Positions 11,698-24,982 of a stretch of 64,000 nt of DNA are shown here, one piece after another; positions within the stretch are counted from its first letter, which is position 1, and the number at the start of each line of letters is the position of its first letter. The notes under the pieces were generated by a model. The model had not been told where the DNA came from. It was given only the letters and a program-made list of their open reading frames with translations, and did not search any database. The translations under genes were made by a program, and so were the position numbers. Origin of the DNA: Cristatella mucedo (lineage: Eukaryota; Bryozoa; Phylactolaemata; Cristatellidae); contig WPIO01000149.1 in the NCBI GenBank assembly GCA_009760855.2, forward strand, positions 248,001-312,000, written 5' to 3'.

Positions 11698-11790
11698 ATA
11701 CATCGAGCCCCGAGGCATATGTGAAGCGCCTGAATAGAGATTTAGTTCTCTTGGGGCGCTATACAAATGAATTATATATATTATATATAT
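11698..11790 (+). repeat. SINE-1 3' half
   Basis: Starts at TCGAGCCCCGAGGCATATG and runs to GAATTATATATATT; the tRNA-like head is missing. Confidence 0.75.
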
Positions 11791-12489
11791 CCATAATGCA
11801 GACACATCTATTTCGCAGCAGCTGACGGTTACAGGCGTTCAACAGCGGCCATGACGTACGCCAACCGTCCGTGCGGCCTAGAGCTCCAATAAGCCAATCA
11901 GCCCCGAGTGTCGAATCCTGACTCCGCCGCCTGTCGCATGGCGCCGGCCTTTAACACGGCATCGGCAATAAACTATCACATAGTTGCGAATAATAATTAA
12001 CCGCCATAATTCATTCGGTTTTAGCTGGCGCCGCCGTTACAATATCCACTACGTGCTGTACTGTCGCTCCCATCCGCCACAAATAGACTTTACGAATCGA
12101 AAATAATGTTGGCGCATTATTAAGTGGCCGCACCACTGTGTGTGCATAGATCTCATCCGCCGAATTTCTCCTCGACCGGTGGAGGTGGAGCGCTCTCTAG
12201 GAAATATGGACTATGGTCTCCACAGTATTTGTGTTGAGCTACAAATCGGTTGTAGGCCAGTGGCCGGGCCCACCTTTTCGGTCCATTTCCTAGAGAACGC
12301 GAAAGTGGAGTGCATTGAGATTCGTTCGATCAACCAGAGAGACGCGGCTTTGTTTAATGAGCGATCGTTAGGGTTTGCAATGATCAGCCGTTTGTCATTA
12401 GCGGATCGAAGTAACTTTCGGTCCAAATGGCCGACGAGGCTCGGGGCATTGCTTACTGTGGTTTGTTAGCACAGCAGAGAGCCAGCCGA
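11791..12489. other. No gene seen
   Basis: A 109-codon open frame at 12140-12469 has no recognisable similarity and no splice context. Confidence 0.4.
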
Positions 12490-12750
12490 TGCCCAACACC
12501 GACAGTTGATTACCAACGCACGGAGCCGAAGAGCGCACGGCTCCCTTCGGCCCCTACTCTCCCTCGACTCCCCTTCTCCCCTCCTCCAGTCCCCTGGTCG
12601 ACTCCGACGATTCATCGACCGCAACTGTGCACTGGCCGACCCCGATGGTGAATCAACCATCTGGCCACCAGCCGGTTACCGGCCTGTGTCCATGCTACAT
12701 CACAGGCTCATCAGAGGAGCCGGCATACACTCGAACTACACGCCCCCTTG
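12490..12750 (+). repeat. Dispersed repeat R3, copy 2
   Basis: Second copy of the unit at 9370-9630; both end near a CATACACTCRAACTACAC block. Confidence 0.65.
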
Positions 12751-14425
12751 ACCTAAAGGTCACAGTTCTCAGCAGCCACCCAAGTGGCTGGCTGCAATAT
12801 ACAGGGCAGCAATGAACGAGCCTAACTACAAGCGATACAAAATAGACAACTACACATCCGCAGCATAGCAGCTAACATGAATAGCTGACCCCACAGGCTG
12901 GCTGGCTACCTTACGGCTGCTCGCAGGAGGCCTGCTGGTGCACGGCCTTTCGCGACCAGCCGGCAACATGAGCCACCGGCCAAGCATGCATACAATGCAT
13001 TCATACATACGTACATAAGAACTACACTTACATCGTACCAGCTCCGCTCATTCCAGTTCTCCCGCGCTGTTCTTAGGTTCAATCTCCATGCAGCTGCAGT
13101 GCTTCTTTTAGTCCACGCACAAGCCGTCCGCCACAGCTGTTTACGCTTCGTCGGACTGCCGCAGCTTAAATATATATGCTTACTTACATAAGCTGGGCTT
13201 ATACACTTCGCACCCACGAAGGCCTGTGTGGCGTGTAAGCTGAACTTCTTTCTTTTGAGAGAGCAGATTCTGGACCTGGGCCAACTTTTCAACTCTAAAT
13301 GACCTTACAGCAAACTGTTCCACTGTGACGTTCAATACGTAGCTGAAATAAGCGATTCGTGACTCTTTATTAGAGTTGCAATAGTAAAACCGGCGTCGAG
13401 TGCAAGTTATCTGTGAGCATGCGTCTAGTTAAAGGCCGCAATTCGACGCTCGCAAGTTTTATGCGGCTAAGGGACACTTTCGCAGCATCATGAGAGCGCA
13501 CTCCCAATCCGGACTTATGGGATTGCTTACCAAATGGCTGGCTTAGCTCAATGGCTTGATTGGCGCCGTATCTCTCTCTCTCTAAAATAGTCTACTACAA
13601 TCAGCATGTTAGTACAGGCAAGGTGCTGGCAATTCGCGAATCCGGCGGTGGTTTCAAGTTCTTCAGTAAAGTATTCTCATTGCACTCAAGTAAGATCTTG
13701 GCCTCTGGTAAATCTATCGCATACAAAAAATTGCCACGTTTTTTTTTAGTGTAGTATTGTTTATTTAAAATGTGTTTGGATGCCGAAAAGTGTAATCAGA
13801 CATAATGGTTCCTGATTAAGTCGACCACTATGTGGGACTCTAAATTCAAGAAATGCAGCCCTCGCACAGGTCGGATACAAAGCAAAAGTTTCTCGCCAGC
13901 CCACACGGACCCGTCGCAGATTGGCTTTTTCCCAGCAGCTAGCTGCACCGCAACAGCCTTGCAGACTTACCGTGCGTCCATGTTCTTTCGGGATAATGAA
14001 TTTACCTCCATCTCATTAAAAATGTCGGCAGCAGACGCTTTTGCTCTGCGGAGTTAATTAACAACCTTAGTCGTAATATGCTGATTAAGCGATTAAGCTG
14101 ATTATGCTATTATGCTGATTAAGCATGTCGCCATTTTAGGGATTTTCGTAATATCCGCGGCTAAGATCAGCCGCTCGTCACTAGCTTCTGCGCCGTTCCC
14201 TACGATTTGCGCGAAGTAAATTCGACGAGTCGTTTGGAGGAGGGTGGCGCAACGCTTGAACGAATGCTCGAGATTCCACGAGAGCCCGCTACCACTAAAG
14301 GCGCATTCTAGAAGGCAAGCGGCCGGTAGAGCCCCAGTCGGCTGACAGCGGAAATTCTTCAGCGGTAAACAGCCTCTTTTCGCAGAAATATATACCGTTC
14401 TATTAGACGTCCATGGGTCGAAGCA
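12751..14425. other. No gene seen
   Basis: A minus-strand open frame at 12906-13292 (128 codons) is not recognisable. No repeat family was matched. Confidence 0.45.
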
Positions 14426-14429
14426 AGGT

Positions 14430-15377
<948 letters not shown>

Positions 15378-15561
15378 CGGTGAGTCATAATGGTACACTA
15401 GGTAAGGTGGTTGCTTTTCACGACCTCGGCCTGAGGTCGTGGGTTCGAATCCTGCGGTGGGCGATCCTTTATCACCACTGCAAGCGGTGATGATAGCCGT
15501 AAAGGTTCTTCTGACGCTATACAAAAAGAGGCTGTTAAATCAGCTATTATTTATTTATTTA
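15378..15561 (+). repeat. SINE-2 copy (second tRNA-derived family)
   Basis: Head TAGGTAAGGTGGTTGC, B box GGTCGTGGGTTCGAATCC (close to a real tRNA B box), body GGGCGATCCTTTATCACC, tail CTATACAAAA...AATCAGCTATTATTTATT. Other copies: 17543(-), 22655(-), 23305(-), 25985(+), 32305(-), 39010(-), 42400(-), 52392(+). Confidence 0.85.
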
Positions 15562-17100
15562 TCTTCGTCTGCAACCCCACAAAGTCATAAAGACTATGAG
15601 GATGTTACGTAGGAGAGTTTTGCATAGCTCACTAGCAGCCTAAGCGGCTTTCGGTACGCATTCGGTAGCCAACAGACTTTTCGTCTCACGCAACAAAGAG
15701 AAAGTGGGAGGCATAGCAGAGTCAGGAGAGCTGTTGAGGTAGTGAGTATTATAGAAGTAGCAGCTCAGGACCGCTGAAAACGATGAGCCATACTCGGCAG
15801 CAGGAGAGTAGTTGTCATTGCGTAAGAACTGTGGAAGCAAGTTCCACAGTCTAGGACCTGCAGAGCTAAAGCTTCTGTCGCCAATGGTCTTTAAGCAGAG
15901 GAATGGAACAGCTAATTTATTGTCCGCACAGGACCTGAGGGCGCAAAAAGGCTGAAACTGATGCAGCAGTTCAGCTAGGTACGAAGGAGCCAAGCCGTGG
16001 CGGGCCTTGTGGGTCAGCATAAGAACTTTTGCTCTGTATCCGTTGCTCAACCGGCATCCATCCTAGCTCTTTTAGCAAAGGAGACACGTGCTCAAACCGC
16101 TGGGACTTGAAGGCTAGCCTTGCAGCCGTATTCATAGTCAGTGGCAGTGGCCTAGTTGCATTCTTTGGTAGCCCAGCCAAAAGACAATTACTATAATCAA
16201 GCCAAGAAACAACTAAGGAGCTAGTTAGTTTTTTTACAAGCAATTGTGGGCGAGAGCTCCTAATCTTGGATAGGGATCGGACGTGATGGTTAGCTGTAGA
16301 AACAGTCTTCTGAATGAAGCTTTTAAAATTGAGGCAGTTGTCGAAAACGACACCTAAATTTTGAGCACGTGGTGATAGTCCCACAACAGCATCACCTATT
16401 AGAACAGCAAAGCCTTTTTATTCAGCCACACGCTTCGGGTGTCCTATGAGCATTAGTTCAGTTTTATCGTCATTTAGTTTCAAGAAATTTTCCGGCATCC
16501 AGGGTCGAATGTCGGCAAGACGAGCATTCAGTTTCTCAGTTGCTGCAGCAGATTCCGACGGTTTGAATGACAAACACAGCTGAGTATCGTCAGTATAAAA
16601 GTGATATCTTATTCCATGGGTCGTAATCACCTTTCCCAGAGGTTGAGTACAAATGGAGAGCAGCAAGGGACCGAGGATGGACCCTTATGCGACTCCATAG
16701 GTGACCGGTCTCGTGGGTGAGTCCTGAACCCCACACGACCCGAACACGATCAGACAAGTACGATTTAAACCACGTCAGTGCCTCGTCTGCCAGACCGATC
16801 GTTGTTTTTAATCGTTCAAGTAGGACATCGTGATAAATGGTATCGAAGGCAGCTTATAGATCAAGCAGAGCTAGGGCAGTGACATTCCCGCCATCGTTGC
16901 CGCATATAATGTGATTGTTAACATGAAGGAGTGCAGTTTCAGTGGAGTGCTGCCTCTTGAACCCTGATTGAAATGTTTCTGACATTTCTTTCTTTTCAGT
17001 ATGTTCAACCAGCTGCTTAGCAACACATTTTTCAAGGATCTTTGACAAGAAAGGAAGGAGGGAAACTGGGCGATAGTTTGCAAGGACCTCTATCTAATAC
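15562..17100 (-). mobile_element. LINE-A, longest copy: reverse transcriptase C-terminal half (CR1/L2-like)
   Basis: Read on the minus strand in broken frames. Fragments include a palm N-terminal segment (ETFQSGFKRQHSTETALLHV), the RT active-site region HFYTDDTQLCLSF, the ENFLKLNDDKTELMLIG thumb-side block, and the C-terminal WLDYSNCLLAGLPKNA and WMPVEQRIQSKS blocks. Several stops and frameshifts show that it is inactive. The 5' end (endonuclease domain) is missing, as usual for truncated LINE insertions. Confidence 0.9.
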
Positions 17101-17139
17101 AGGCACACATCCAAGGTAGTCCATGAATGTGTGGCATAC

Positions 17140-17295
17140 AAATAAATAATAAAATTATTATTGTTACAATTATTGACATACATTTGTATAACGTTCTAAG
17201 GTAACTTGCTCTTTATCCAGGCACTTCTCACATGCTGCAGGGTTCGAGCTCGTCGGTCGTCAGATGCATTCACCTTGACCTCTTGTCAATTAAGT
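17140..17295 (-). repeat. SINE-1-like remnant
   Basis: Minus-strand tail (CATTTGTATAACGTTCTAAG) followed by a diverged GGGTTCGAGCTC B-box area and CATTCACCTTGACC, as in the copy at 60185-60355. Confidence 0.55.
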
Positions 17296-17499
17296 TTCGT
17301 ACCTTGACCCCCGAGCCAAACGGGGGGGGGGGGGCGTCTCTTCTCGTTTTCTCCAGCTTACAGCGGTAAAAGGACGCTTAAAGTTAGTTTCAAACTTCGA
17401 AGTCGTGAGCGCCGAATTTGTCACACATTACGAGACACTTTCTGCTTGACCTCGCACTGACTGGCTCCTCATCAAGCAACTCAAATATAAATAAATAAA

Positions 17500-17760
17500 T
17501 ATAATTCATTGGTATAGCGCCCTAAGAGAACTTTATCTCTAAATAAAAAAATAGATACTAGCTGATTTAACAGCCCCTTTTTGTACAGCGACATAAGAGC
17601 CTTGACGGCCATCATCACCGCTTGCAGTGGCAATAGAGGATCGCCCACCACAGGATTAGAACCCACGACCTCGGGCTTCACATACGCCACGTGGCTCGAG
17701 CCCACGACCTGAGCCAGACCTTGGTCGGGGCGAGCACCTTAACCGCTGGACCAAACCAGA
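17500..17760 (-). repeat. Composite SINE cluster (SINE-1 interrupted by SINE-2)
   Basis: Order on the plus strand: reversed SINE-1 tail (17500-17542), reversed SINE-2 (about 17543-17670), then the reversed SINE-1 head (17672-17760). The simplest reading is a SINE-2 insertion into a SINE-1 copy. Confidence 0.7.
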
Positions 17761-17769
17761 TCGGCAACG

Positions 17770-18030
17770 ACGACTTCGAGGCTGCGTCGCCGCTTTTATG
17801 TCTCCCCATTCTCTTGCTCAGCCTACCTACAAAGCTACTCCACAGGCTGCGAACTTGCTCTTCTGACTCGAGTCTTTTAGCTGCACATCTAACCAGCTTC
17901 GCATCCTTTGGAGATCAAGCTTTTAATTCGTATGTTTCTACATGCTCTGTTAGTGTAAGTGCTCTGTAAGTGCTTCAAAAAGAGAATCAGTTCTCCGAGT
18001 GTGTTATGCAAATGTATTATTATTGTTATT
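17770..18030 (+). mobile_element. LINE-B-like 3' end
   Basis: Encodes SFGDQAFNSYVSTC, similar to the SLGDRAFSSYAP block of LINE-B, followed by a tail with GAGAATCAGTTCTCCGAG and a TTATTATTGTTATTA end. Confidence 0.6.
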
Positions 18031-18084
18031 AAATCCCGGAACTCACACCTGAATGATGTTACGACATCCCACTTGGTGACACTT

Positions 18085-18180
18085 ATCGACGTGCTTCCTC
18101 TGCAGCAAATGGTAAGTGCCTAGAAAGAGATTTAGTACTCTTAGGGCGATGTACAAATGTCTCATGTTCATTTAAATTAT
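18085..18180 (+). repeat. LINE-B 3' tail
   Basis: Matches the CTTCCTYTGCAGCAAATG...AGAAAGAGATTTAGTACTC LINE-B tail; truncated 5'. Confidence 0.6.
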
Positions 18181-20984
18181 TACTACGGTTGCCATCACAT
18201 TCGTGTCATACATGGGTTTTTGCAAGGTCCCTGCGAACCGCGATCTGAAGCTGACAGCTCAACCTCAATTACGAACTGGGAGCTCGGCCATCGAATTATA
18301 ACTGAGAGCCACTTCTTAAGCTATTGCCTCGATAAGCCGAGGCTTATGACCAGAATTATGATTATGTACGAACGAGATTATTTTATGGCTTATAATCCGG
18401 CCAGTAAATAAGGCATGGGCCTAGCCACAGCTGGTCTGTTGGAGTAACTGTCTGCCGTTCGGTGAGTCCTAGCTCGGAACGTGAGCTGCTATAAGCTTGT
18501 AAACGAGTCAGTTGGAAGTCACCTGTCATTTCAGCCGTAACATACATAGAGGCTATTATTGTGGTTTTTTTAATACGGCATTGCTGCTAGCGCCACGTTC
18601 ACAATACCGAGCGCCGATTCTAGCTGCATATTGCGAGCTTTCGGTCTTGGCACATTGCACACATTGTGTAGGCAGCTACCCTAACTAGTGAGTGTCGTGT
18701 GGTCATCGCATCATCAAGCTGATCAAAGACATGTTGCTGAGTGATGTTTCAACTATCCAATATACTTGCCTTGTGATTCTCGAGATTCAATCATAACTTC
18801 TGCAGTCGAATGAAGCGACAATTTCAGTGTTTCCTAGCTCTCGGTCTGTCACCAACCGAACCCAGCTCGAACCGGAAGCGGGAATCGTTGCCTACCAGGC
18901 CAGTCTGGAAACCGACGGCTCGCCAAGTTATTGGGCAACCAGACCGAACCCAAGTTCTTTCCGTCGGAGTCGCCTAATTATAATTTGACAGCTATGAAAC
19001 CCGATCCGGTCGGGGGTTACCCGAGTCGTGCGATCGGTGTGGATGGTGCTTTGAGCGGGTCGCAAAATTCGCCCGAGATATCTGGGGCCTACCAGTTGGT
19101 GGGCCACAATCGGATTGGGTTTTATTCAGATTCAGTTGGGTGTCCAGAAAGATGATCGAATTAATCCGTTTAGATATTCTTGCTCGGCGGCTCCAAAGCG
19201 ACGAACCTTAACGTAACAATGCAGCAAGGCATGTATTACCTCTGTACAGTGTTGATCTCGTGATCCCGTGCCGGCGCGGCTTTCCCGCTCACTTTCGATG
19301 AGCCAAAGCGTAAGTGGTGCGGAGAGCTAGGGATTGACTGCCGGGTACATGAAATTGCCTTGTAAGCATTTAAGAGGGAGCTATAGCCTTAGCATTTATC
19401 AGCACGAAACAATTCATGATATCGTAATGCCTGCATTCATGAAAAGAAACCTTGGTTTCTGCTGTTTAGCTTTAAGTGTCTCCATCGCCTTTGGACTCGT
19501 AAAGTTCATGTAGCTTCGAGCAGCCCCGCGGCTATTCGGGGTATCATCAAAGACTGACGTAATGGGGGTTCGTGTCATGATCGTATGGACGGACTACTTT
19601 GGTTTAACCTTTTAGATTTAGAACGAGCCGCGTAGCACTCGTTCGCTGATCGAGGCATTGCTTCTCTTGTGCACTGAAATATCAAGGATTGGTGTAAAGC
19701 TCGGGCCAAATCCGAGAGGGAATTTTCAGCCTTCTGTGCTCACAGCACGTGCTTTAGTGTCAATATTTGATTTGCTGAGGTATGCAGAAACTGTCATGGT
19801 TGTGTAGTTAATTAATTCATGCAATTCCCTTCCAGCCTGCAGTCAGTGCTTTGAGAAGCATTTAGCACGGCGAGAGCGCTATGAAAAGCCTTATGACATA
19901 AGTTTTTATTAAATGAAATATATACGTTCGAACACGAACATACGTAATATATGTGTGTATATGTGTGTGTTCGTGTATGTGTCTATTAGTATGTAATCAC
20001 ATCATGTTCGTGTATGTGTCTATTAGTATGTAATCACATGCAACTCAAGTAGACCATTCTATAGTGCGTCGATGGTGCTAGGAAATCTAGTTCAGCACGA
20101 CAGCTGTCAGCAATCCGTGGTCACTTTTTGGACATCATGCTTGCCTTTGTACCGGTTTATCCCGTTAGCTTGATCATTTTAACTTAGTCCCCATACTGGT
20201 GCTGCTTTTAATTGTTTACCGATGATCGGCTGCTTTTTTGAGTTTTGCCTAGTGCCAGCTCTTTACCTGTCGAATGTAGGTCACTGGTATCTCATCATTT
20301 GCCCTGCTCGTTTGTTGCTACTCTGCACTACACTACCCGGCACTCCCTAGAGCTTGCAAATTCTCAGCAGACTAGAGGCTCTGGTGCATATTCGCCCTGC
20401 TGCAATTGCTACCAGCCTGCCCGAGGCTGTGCCTCGTCGTTCGTCTGCTGCATTTTCCATTGGCACTTAACGGCTACCTCTCTGAACGATGCACACAGTT
20501 GACGAGCCTTGCTTTTGGTCTTTCTGATTCGCTGCCACGGGCAGCCTGCATGCGGCACGGGTGCAATCTTGCTGCCTTTGCCCCCCCCCCCGTAGGCCGA
20601 GCGATGCGATCTGAGGCTTGAGGTGGCTGTCTTACGTGTGTGAGTGCACTGCTTTAGGTTGTTTCTCTGCAGCATTCTTTCTGTAGCTGCAGTTGTGTGA
20701 GCCACGTCACGGAGGGTCAGGATTTCACCAGTCTACTTTCTTCGGGCTCCGGCCAGCCCGAAGCCTGTTTGCTGGCACTAGATGCTTCTTGATCCTGCCG
20801 ATCGTTTGTGCCCATGTGCACATAGGAAATGCACAGGGAGGTGGGTGGACCACCGGTCCGAATCTTTGCTACAGGTGTCTACTGTTATGGCAGCAGCAGC
20901 AGCTTGCCTGACTTACTCGGTGGCATCTGGTCAGATTCAGAGGTGGGGCGTGGGTAATTTGTTGCGTTTGCAAGATGACCACAA
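18181..20984. other. No gene seen
   Basis: No exon could be defended. A 37-bp tandem duplication lies at 19968-20041. GC-rich short open frames after 20245 match nothing that I know. Confidence 0.5.
19968..20041. repeat. 37-bp tandem duplication, two copies
   Basis: The unit TGTTCGTGTATGTGTCTATT... occurs twice head to tail with no visible divergence. Confidence 0.9.
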
Positions 20985-21170
20985 GTGGGTTAGTTGCTGT
21001 TTGCATGCGGACCCTCTGCATGCCACCTCTAACCATGTTATGCTTGTTGTCATTGAGCATGCTACCACTAACCATTCGGTTGTGCTTCCTTTGCAGCAAA
21101 TGTCAAGTGCCTAGAAAGATATTTGAATTCTCCGAGGGCACTATAGCAAATCTGTTATTATTAGCAGCAG
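20985..21170 (+). mobile_element. LINE-B 3' end
   Basis: Contains the conserved 3' sequence ACCACTAACCATTCGGTTGT, then TTTGCAGCAAATGTCAAGTG, GAATTCTCCGAGGGCACTAT and a TTATTATTA end. Confidence 0.75.
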
Positions 21171-22654
21171 CCAATCTCTGTGGCAACCTGGCAGCCTTGA
21201 TAGCCAACGATTGCAACCGTGTCCGCGTACAATCTTGGCTCATTTGAAGGTTTTATTTTGTAGTGCACATGCTGTTGACTGAGCCACATTACAAGCTTGG
21301 CAAACTCGGCAGCCAACCGGAAGTTGCAGCTCTAAATGATACCAGGACGGCGGGGCACGAATGTCGGAGGGGATGCCTGCTGCTGGTGCCGTCGACGGTA
21401 CTGCTGCTGTGGTCCTTTCAGCCACTGCCAGCCAATCATCTCAGTTAGTGTACACTACATGTGCCAGCTGGTTTTTTTCCTGCGTGTCATCCAAATGTAA
21501 GCCAGCCCTACTTTCACAGCAGCAATTAACCGCAGGCCGTAGAGTGGTGTTGCTTCTTGACTGTTAATTTGGAACTACCTGTCCTTTCTTTGTTGACGAC
21601 CAATTGAACCACTGATAGCGCTGCTTTCATTAAGATCTTGCTTCTGGGTAAGGCACTTGCATTGTGCTACCCCGGCTGGCTGCAGGCTCAAGTCCTGCAG
21701 CAGGTAGTTCTGTCACGCTCACCACCTGCCACTGCTGCAAGCGAAGTGAGAACGCCCCTCCCCCCCCCCGAGGCTGCTGCTTCAACCGGAAGTGAGAATG
21801 CCGCCGAGACTGCTGCTGCTGCTGCAAGCGCATTGGAGAATGCTGCCGAGGCTCCTCTGTCGCTACATAAATGAGACCGTTTAGTGATCAACAGTCCTTT
21901 TTCCGCTTTTTACTTTGCTTTAATTTTCTCTGCAGAATCTACGCAGACACCGAGCCTAGCGGTGACCCTAAACGTGAGGCTCTCGCGCGAGGCACGCATG
22001 CACTTCCTCCGTGAGAGAGCTTTCCTATTCTTTGGCTTGACAGAAGCTGCACTTTTCGGCTGTAATGTCGGTTTTCATTTTTTCCCTGTAGGTCGAAAGT
22101 CGTTGCAGTGACGTCACGAATGCATTTGGGATGGCCTTTCGATGCGGTTACCAAAGCTGTTGCTTGGCACGTCCTCGCCCAAAGCTTTGGCTTGACGACA
22201 GGCACATGATGCCCAAAGGTTTGGGCATCATGCGCTAACTTCTCCTGCTAGCTGCAGTGCTGTCGTGCCGGAGCACGTGACACGCCGTTGGTGGATGGAT
22301 CGGTTTCAACCAGCAGCTCAATGGCTGCAGGTCAGTTGCATGGCTAATTTGGCGTCGTGCGAAGTTAGCGTCGCCGCGTTAGCATCGGCAGCAGCTCTCT
22401 GGACAATCGGCAGTGGTCGAATCTTCTCGTCGGCGTGTGCTAGCGATTCCGGCACAGCGATTCTGCAGCTCATGGACCGAGGAGGGGGAGGGGGCAAAGC
22501 GGCAGCTGCGACCAGCCTCTCCTTCGTCTCCCCCTGAACGAGTCACGCTGAGCTGTCGTCTCTCAAAGCCTTGCGATTCAGCCTTGCTGACTGCTGCTTA
22601 ATTATTGCCCAACTATCAGCAATCGAGTGTCACAATAGCTGAAATTAGTTGACG
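21171..22654. other. No supported gene; GC-rich with exon-like fragments
   Basis: Plus-strand fragments with plausible acceptors (CTCTGCAG at about 21935, CCCTGTAG at about 22091) do not chain into a protein that I recognise. It may hold UTR or orphan exons. Confidence 0.35.
22205..22232. repeat. Inverted repeat, 13-bp perfect arms
   Basis: CATGATGCCCAAA, a GG spacer, then TTTGGGCATCATG. Confidence 0.9.
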
Positions 22655-22845
22655 TCAATATAAATAAATAAATACTAGCTGATTTAACAGCCTCTTTTGT
22701 ATAGCGATGGAGGAGCCTGTACTGCTATCGCCATTGCTTGCAGTGGTGATTAAGGATCGTACACAGCAGGATTTGAACCCACGACATTGGGACCGGGGTC
22801 GTGAAAAGCAACTGCCTTACCTAGTGTGCCATCGGGGCTCACCAA
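22655..22845 (-). repeat. SINE-2 copy
   Basis: Reverse orientation: AGCTGATTTAACAGCCTC at the left, a reversed B box (GGATTTGAACCCACGAC), and the reversed head near CCTTACCTAGTGTGCCATC. Confidence 0.8.
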
Positions 22846-23138
22846 TTTAAAGAGACCGGAAGCTGAACTTTTCACAGGCCCAGCATACCTTGCTTTGGTC
22901 GACCAGTCGTCCTAAGGGAAGCAAAAGAGCTGATACCAGCATCAGGTCCTGAGCCCCCTTTCGGGTTGCCTTACTTAATCAATCCTTAGAGCCATGAGAT
23001 CTGCACTGCTATACGACCGTTACGACTTCCTTCGTCCCGCTTGCTCACTTGAGCCAGAGCAACGAGAGCAGAAATTGTGAGCGTGGTGTATCAGCATCTG
23101 TGCACGCACCCGTGTGCAAGGCACGCACGCTACTAGAG

Positions 23139-23160
23139 CGAGAGAGAGAGAGAGAGAGAG
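23139..23160. repeat. (GA)n microsatellite, short
   Basis: About 11 GA units. Confidence 0.9.
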
Positions 23161-23304
23161 TGCCTTTCGCACAGACACTAAGAGCCAGGCGTGCACAGCC
23201 ATTATGCAGGTACGTTGGCACAGCCAGACACGCCGGCGCAGACACGAGCGCAAGCGTGCATGGCCGTAGTGTTGGCCGAGATCAGCCAGCTCGTGTGTCA
23301 TAAT

Positions 23305-23425
23305 CTATCGCTATCGCCGCTTGCAGTTGGCAATAAAGGATCGTGCCCTGTACACGATTGGAAACCACGACCTCGGTCATGAAGAGTGAGCACCATACCA
23401 CCTGGGCTATCATGGCCCAGTCACG
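23305..23425 (-). repeat. SINE-2, 5' part
   Basis: Keeps the GCTTGCAGTTGGCAATAAAG body and the reversed B box (GGAAACCACGACCTCGG); the 3' tail is missing. Confidence 0.6.
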
Positions 23426-23639
23426 AGGACCCACAGCACGGCTGCCTTGTGCAGCGTAGGCATAGATGTAGGCGCGTAGGTGTCGATAGCCGAGCAAGTC
23501 TGCAAGTAAGGCTGCAGCTAGCCAGATCGAAATTTTGTCAGAAATTCGCATTTCTTACATGCTCCCATAGAAGCACACATGTGCTTTTGGTTGCACTCCC
23601 TCTCTCCATTTCTCTCTCTGTAATGATAGTAGCAATATT

Positions 23640-24475
23640 AATAATAAAAATAATAATAATACATTTGATATAGCACCCTTACAGAACGCAATCTCTTTCT
23701 AGGCGCTTTACATTTGCTGCAAAGGAAGCACGGTTAGTGGTAGCATGCTCAATAACAGTAAGCATAACATGGCTAGGGGTGACATGCACAAGGTCAGCAT
23801 GCAAATGTGGTTAGCGACAGCATGCACAGTGTCAGCACGCATAAGCAGACAAAGAACGAAGCACATTTACCTACCAAACGATGTGATAAGAAGATGCATT
23901 TTTAGCTTATTTTTAAACGTGGTCAAGTCAGAAGACGTCGTGACACAAGTCAGAAGTGAGTTTCAGGCTTTGGGAATATACAAACTAAAGGCACGGTCTC
24001 CAAGGGATTCGAGGTTAGTACGAGGTATAGATAGACTATTAGATTCCGAAAAGTAAATGGGACGATGCTTAGTTTGGTGCGGGAATAGATTTGATAGATA
24101 GGCTTGAGTCAAAGAATGAAGGGACCTAAAAGTGAGTGACAAAGCGACAAAACCTTCAAGTCGATGCGTTGCTTGACTGGTAGCCAGTGCAGGTAGAAAA
24201 TAGGCGAGAAGTGTGTATGATGCTCACGACAGAGAAGCCTAGCTGCAGAGTTTTGCTCCAGCTGTAAGTGCCTGATTGCACATGCCAGTATGCCAGCAAG
24301 CAGTGAGTTACAGAAGTCACGACAGGATGTCACAAATGCACGGGTAATATCCTTGTCTAAACAAGCCCGAATTTCAGCAACGTTATGTAGCTGAAAGTAG
24401 GCAGACTTGATTGTGGAGCTGATGTGGTCGTCTAAGGTCACTTTGGAACATGATATAGATTTCGTGCAGATTCAA
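23640..24475 (-). mobile_element. LINE-B copy, C-terminal coding part and 3' tail
   Basis: On the minus strand it encodes LDDHISSTIKSAYFQLHNVA, SCRDFCNSLLAGI and FYLHWLPVKQRIDLKVLSL, typical of the region after the RT in CR1/L2-type LINEs. The 3' end is the CATTTGCTGCAAAGGAAGC block (reversed tail) and an AATAATAAT run. Inactive. Confidence 0.85.
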
Positions 24476-24982
24476 CAGGATATATGCTGGCAGAGCTGTT
24501 TTTAACGTTAGGTTTTCCGGTATCCGAATCGCACTTCGTACTCCGATAACTTGTAAGTTGGTTTTATCACTCCTGATAGACCAGAACAGCTGCTGCTGCT
24601 GCTAATCTTTTCTTTCATAAGTAGCTGATCTTAACTTCCTTCAAAATCAGCTAATCTCGGTCCTTCATAGCTAACTCATCTGCTTCCTATATGCTCAGCT
24701 GAACTCCAAAAGCCACGTCGGCCTGCTTATTGTGCATTCCTCCGACAAGAGTGAGCTGTTAGTAATTTGTTTTCGAGAATCTCGCACAGCTGTTCAGTTG
24801 TTCGTCCCTCGCCGATGCACGCCTCCGGTGCCTTCTTTCCCGCTGAGGTTGCTGCCCTTCCTGTTCCACTCACTGCACCTGTGTGCCGATATGCCATACA
24901 GCCGCTGCATGTGCATGTGCGCGGAAGCGCATCTTGCTGCAAGTGCGAGTCAAGCATCCAACGAGAATGCGCGCACGCGTGT

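Noticed and set aside
15378-15561. Genuine tRNA gene
   Set aside because: A and B box-like words are present, but there is no cloverleaf with a proper acceptor stem, and the unit is dispersed with a common SINE tail.
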